From Solicola gregarius (lineage in GTDB: Bacteria; Actinomycetota; Actinomycetes; Propionibacteriales; Nocardioidaceae), in contig NZ_CP094970.1 in NCBI RefSeq assembly GCF_025790165.1, forward strand, positions 4,464,001 through 4,528,000: DNA of 64,000 nt. Direction: 5' to 3'. This document shows, piece by piece, positions 63,335 to 64,000 of this stretch (its first letter is position 1; each line of letters begins with the position of its first letter). The position numbers and the translations under genes are program-made. The notes beneath the pieces are model-generated. The model saw only the letters and a list, made by a program, of their open reading frames with translations, ran no database searches and was not told the origin of the DNA.

Positions 63335-64000
63335 GCCTGCCGAAGAAGCGCCTGGCCGACTATCACCGCAAGCGTGACTTCACGCGTACGCCCGAGCCGG
63401 CCGGCGGCGTACCCGCGGCAGATCCCGACAGACCGCGCTTCGTCGTGCAGCGACACCGCGCGACGCGGCTGCACTACGACCTGCGGTTCGAGATCGACGG
63501 CGTGCTGGTCAGCTGGGCGGTGCCGAAGGGTCCGACGCTCGACCCCGATGCGAAACGGATGGCCGTCCACGTCGAGGACCATCCGATCGAGTATCTCGAC
63601 TTCGAGGGCGTTATCCCGTCGGGCGAGTACGGCGGCGGTGACGTGATCGTCTGGGACATCGGCACCTGGGAGCCCCACGCGACCGACGATCCCGCCGCGG
63701 CGGTCGCGGCCGGCGACTTCCATGCCGACCTGTACGGCAGCAAGCTGCAGGGCCGGCTCATCCTCGTCCGACGGGGCGAAGCGGGCGACCGGGAGCAGTG
63801 GCTGCTCCTCCACAAGCACGACGACCACGCGGTCGCGGGATGGGATCCCGAGGCACACCCGCGGTCGGTGCTGTCGGGGCGTACGAACGACGAGGTGCAG
63901 CGAGATCCCGACCGGTTGTGGCGATCCGACCTGCCGGCCGCCCGCGCCACGATCTCGGTGCGTACGCCCGATCCGACCGACGACGAGCTGGCCGCCCTCA
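63331..64000 (+). CDS. LigD-type 3'-phosphoesterase domain protein, 5' part
   Basis: The frame is open from 63304 to the window end and encodes KRLADYHRKRDFTRTPEP, FVVQRHRATRLHYDLRFEIDGVLVSWAVPKGPT, HPIEYLDFEGVIPSGEYGGGDVIVWDIGTW and LQGRLILVRRGE, the LigD 3'-phosphoesterase domain with the H-R-A-T-R-L-H-Y-D-L and G-E-Y-G-G-G metal motifs. This enzyme trims 3' ends in non-homologous end joining. No ATG, GTG or TTG occurs between the upstream in-frame stop and the domain; CTG 63331, in a CTGA overlap with the preceding stop, is the likely start. Whether ligase or polymerase domains follow is beyond the window. Confidence 0.85.
   Translation, partial: MSLPKKRLADYHRKRDFTRTPEPAGGVPAADPDRPRFVVQRHRATRLHYDLRFEIDGVLVSWAVPKGPTLDPDAKRMAVHVEDHPIEYLDFEGVIPSGEYGGGDVIVWDIGTWEPHATDDPAAAVAAGDFHADLYGSKLQGRLILVRRGEAGDREQWLLLHKHDDHAVAGWDPEAHPRSVLSGRTNDEVQRDPDRLWRSDLPAARATISVRTPDPTDDELAAL

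Overview
The window is 64 kb of high-GC DNA that looks chromosomal and actinobacterial. The clearest marker is the block at 39995-45443 (MerR regulator, bifunctional nuclease, ftsR, garA, gcvH, DUF881 protein, small basic protein, DUF881 protein, CDP-alcohol phosphatidyltransferase, with gcvP alongside), which has the gene order known from Mycobacterium and other Actinomycetota. The strong use of leaderless starts (a TANNNT box 6-7 bases before ATG or GTG), GTG starts and GTGA/ATGA stop-start overlaps fit the same phylum. A Propionibacteriales relative (Nocardioides or Kribbella-like) is a guess from overall flavour, not a demonstrated placement. No rRNA, tRNA, CRISPR array or intact insertion sequence was recognised.

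Layout. 1-6796: an AraC regulator cut by the window start, two VOC proteins with near-identical leaderless promoters, a short UvrA-like ATPase, a HAD hydrolase, two DinB-type proteins and a small kinase-like ATPase. 6812-13777: mixed accessory genes (SAM methyltransferases, an alpha/beta hydrolase lacking its nucleophile, LicD-like, PNPOx-like, HIT, SRPBCC, DHFR-like) with two eroded gene remnants (7632-7787, 8811-9035). 13888-15840: a YefM/RelE-type toxin-antitoxin pair between imperfect direct repeats, a methyltransferase, and a site at 15813-15840 with the XerC/XerD dif architecture. 15997-20554: DUF5808 protein, TetR repressor with two operators, GNAT, and a Rox-like rifamycin monooxygenase preceded by a 17-residue leader peptide and a hairpin, coupled to an epimerase-like gene.

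20591-27357: VOC, GNAT, a small alarmone synthetase, a PAP2-family membrane enzyme coupled to a methyltransferase, a HEAT-like protein, a 454-base gene-free stretch with a candidate structured RNA and DnaA-box-like sequences, two small membrane proteins, an oxidoreductase and a secreted HNH nuclease. 27467-34997: pepN, fdhD, tldD, tldE and glutathione-independent formaldehyde dehydrogenase, all on the plus strand. 35006-45443: PEBP protein, then a glycine-riboswitch-controlled gcvP with a serine hydrolase behind it, and the conserved division/central-metabolism block, whose regulators share a MerR-type half-site. 45586-48749: superoxide dismutase facing a CopD/CtaG fusion and CopC.

48844-64000: ornithine aminotransferase, then a DeoR regulator, a lipoprotein-ATPase-permease-permease importer of the YtfQRT-YjfF (galactofuranose) type and a secreted GH2-LamG glycosidase. 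Together these look like a self-contained galactofuranoside-scavenging locus. A ferredoxin reductase-like flavoprotein, two secreted proteins (one a lipase), a FilP-like coiled-coil protein, an MBL hydrolase, and a 58-residue protein that overlaps a LigD-type 3'-phosphoesterase gene starting with CTG complete the window; the last gene runs off the end.
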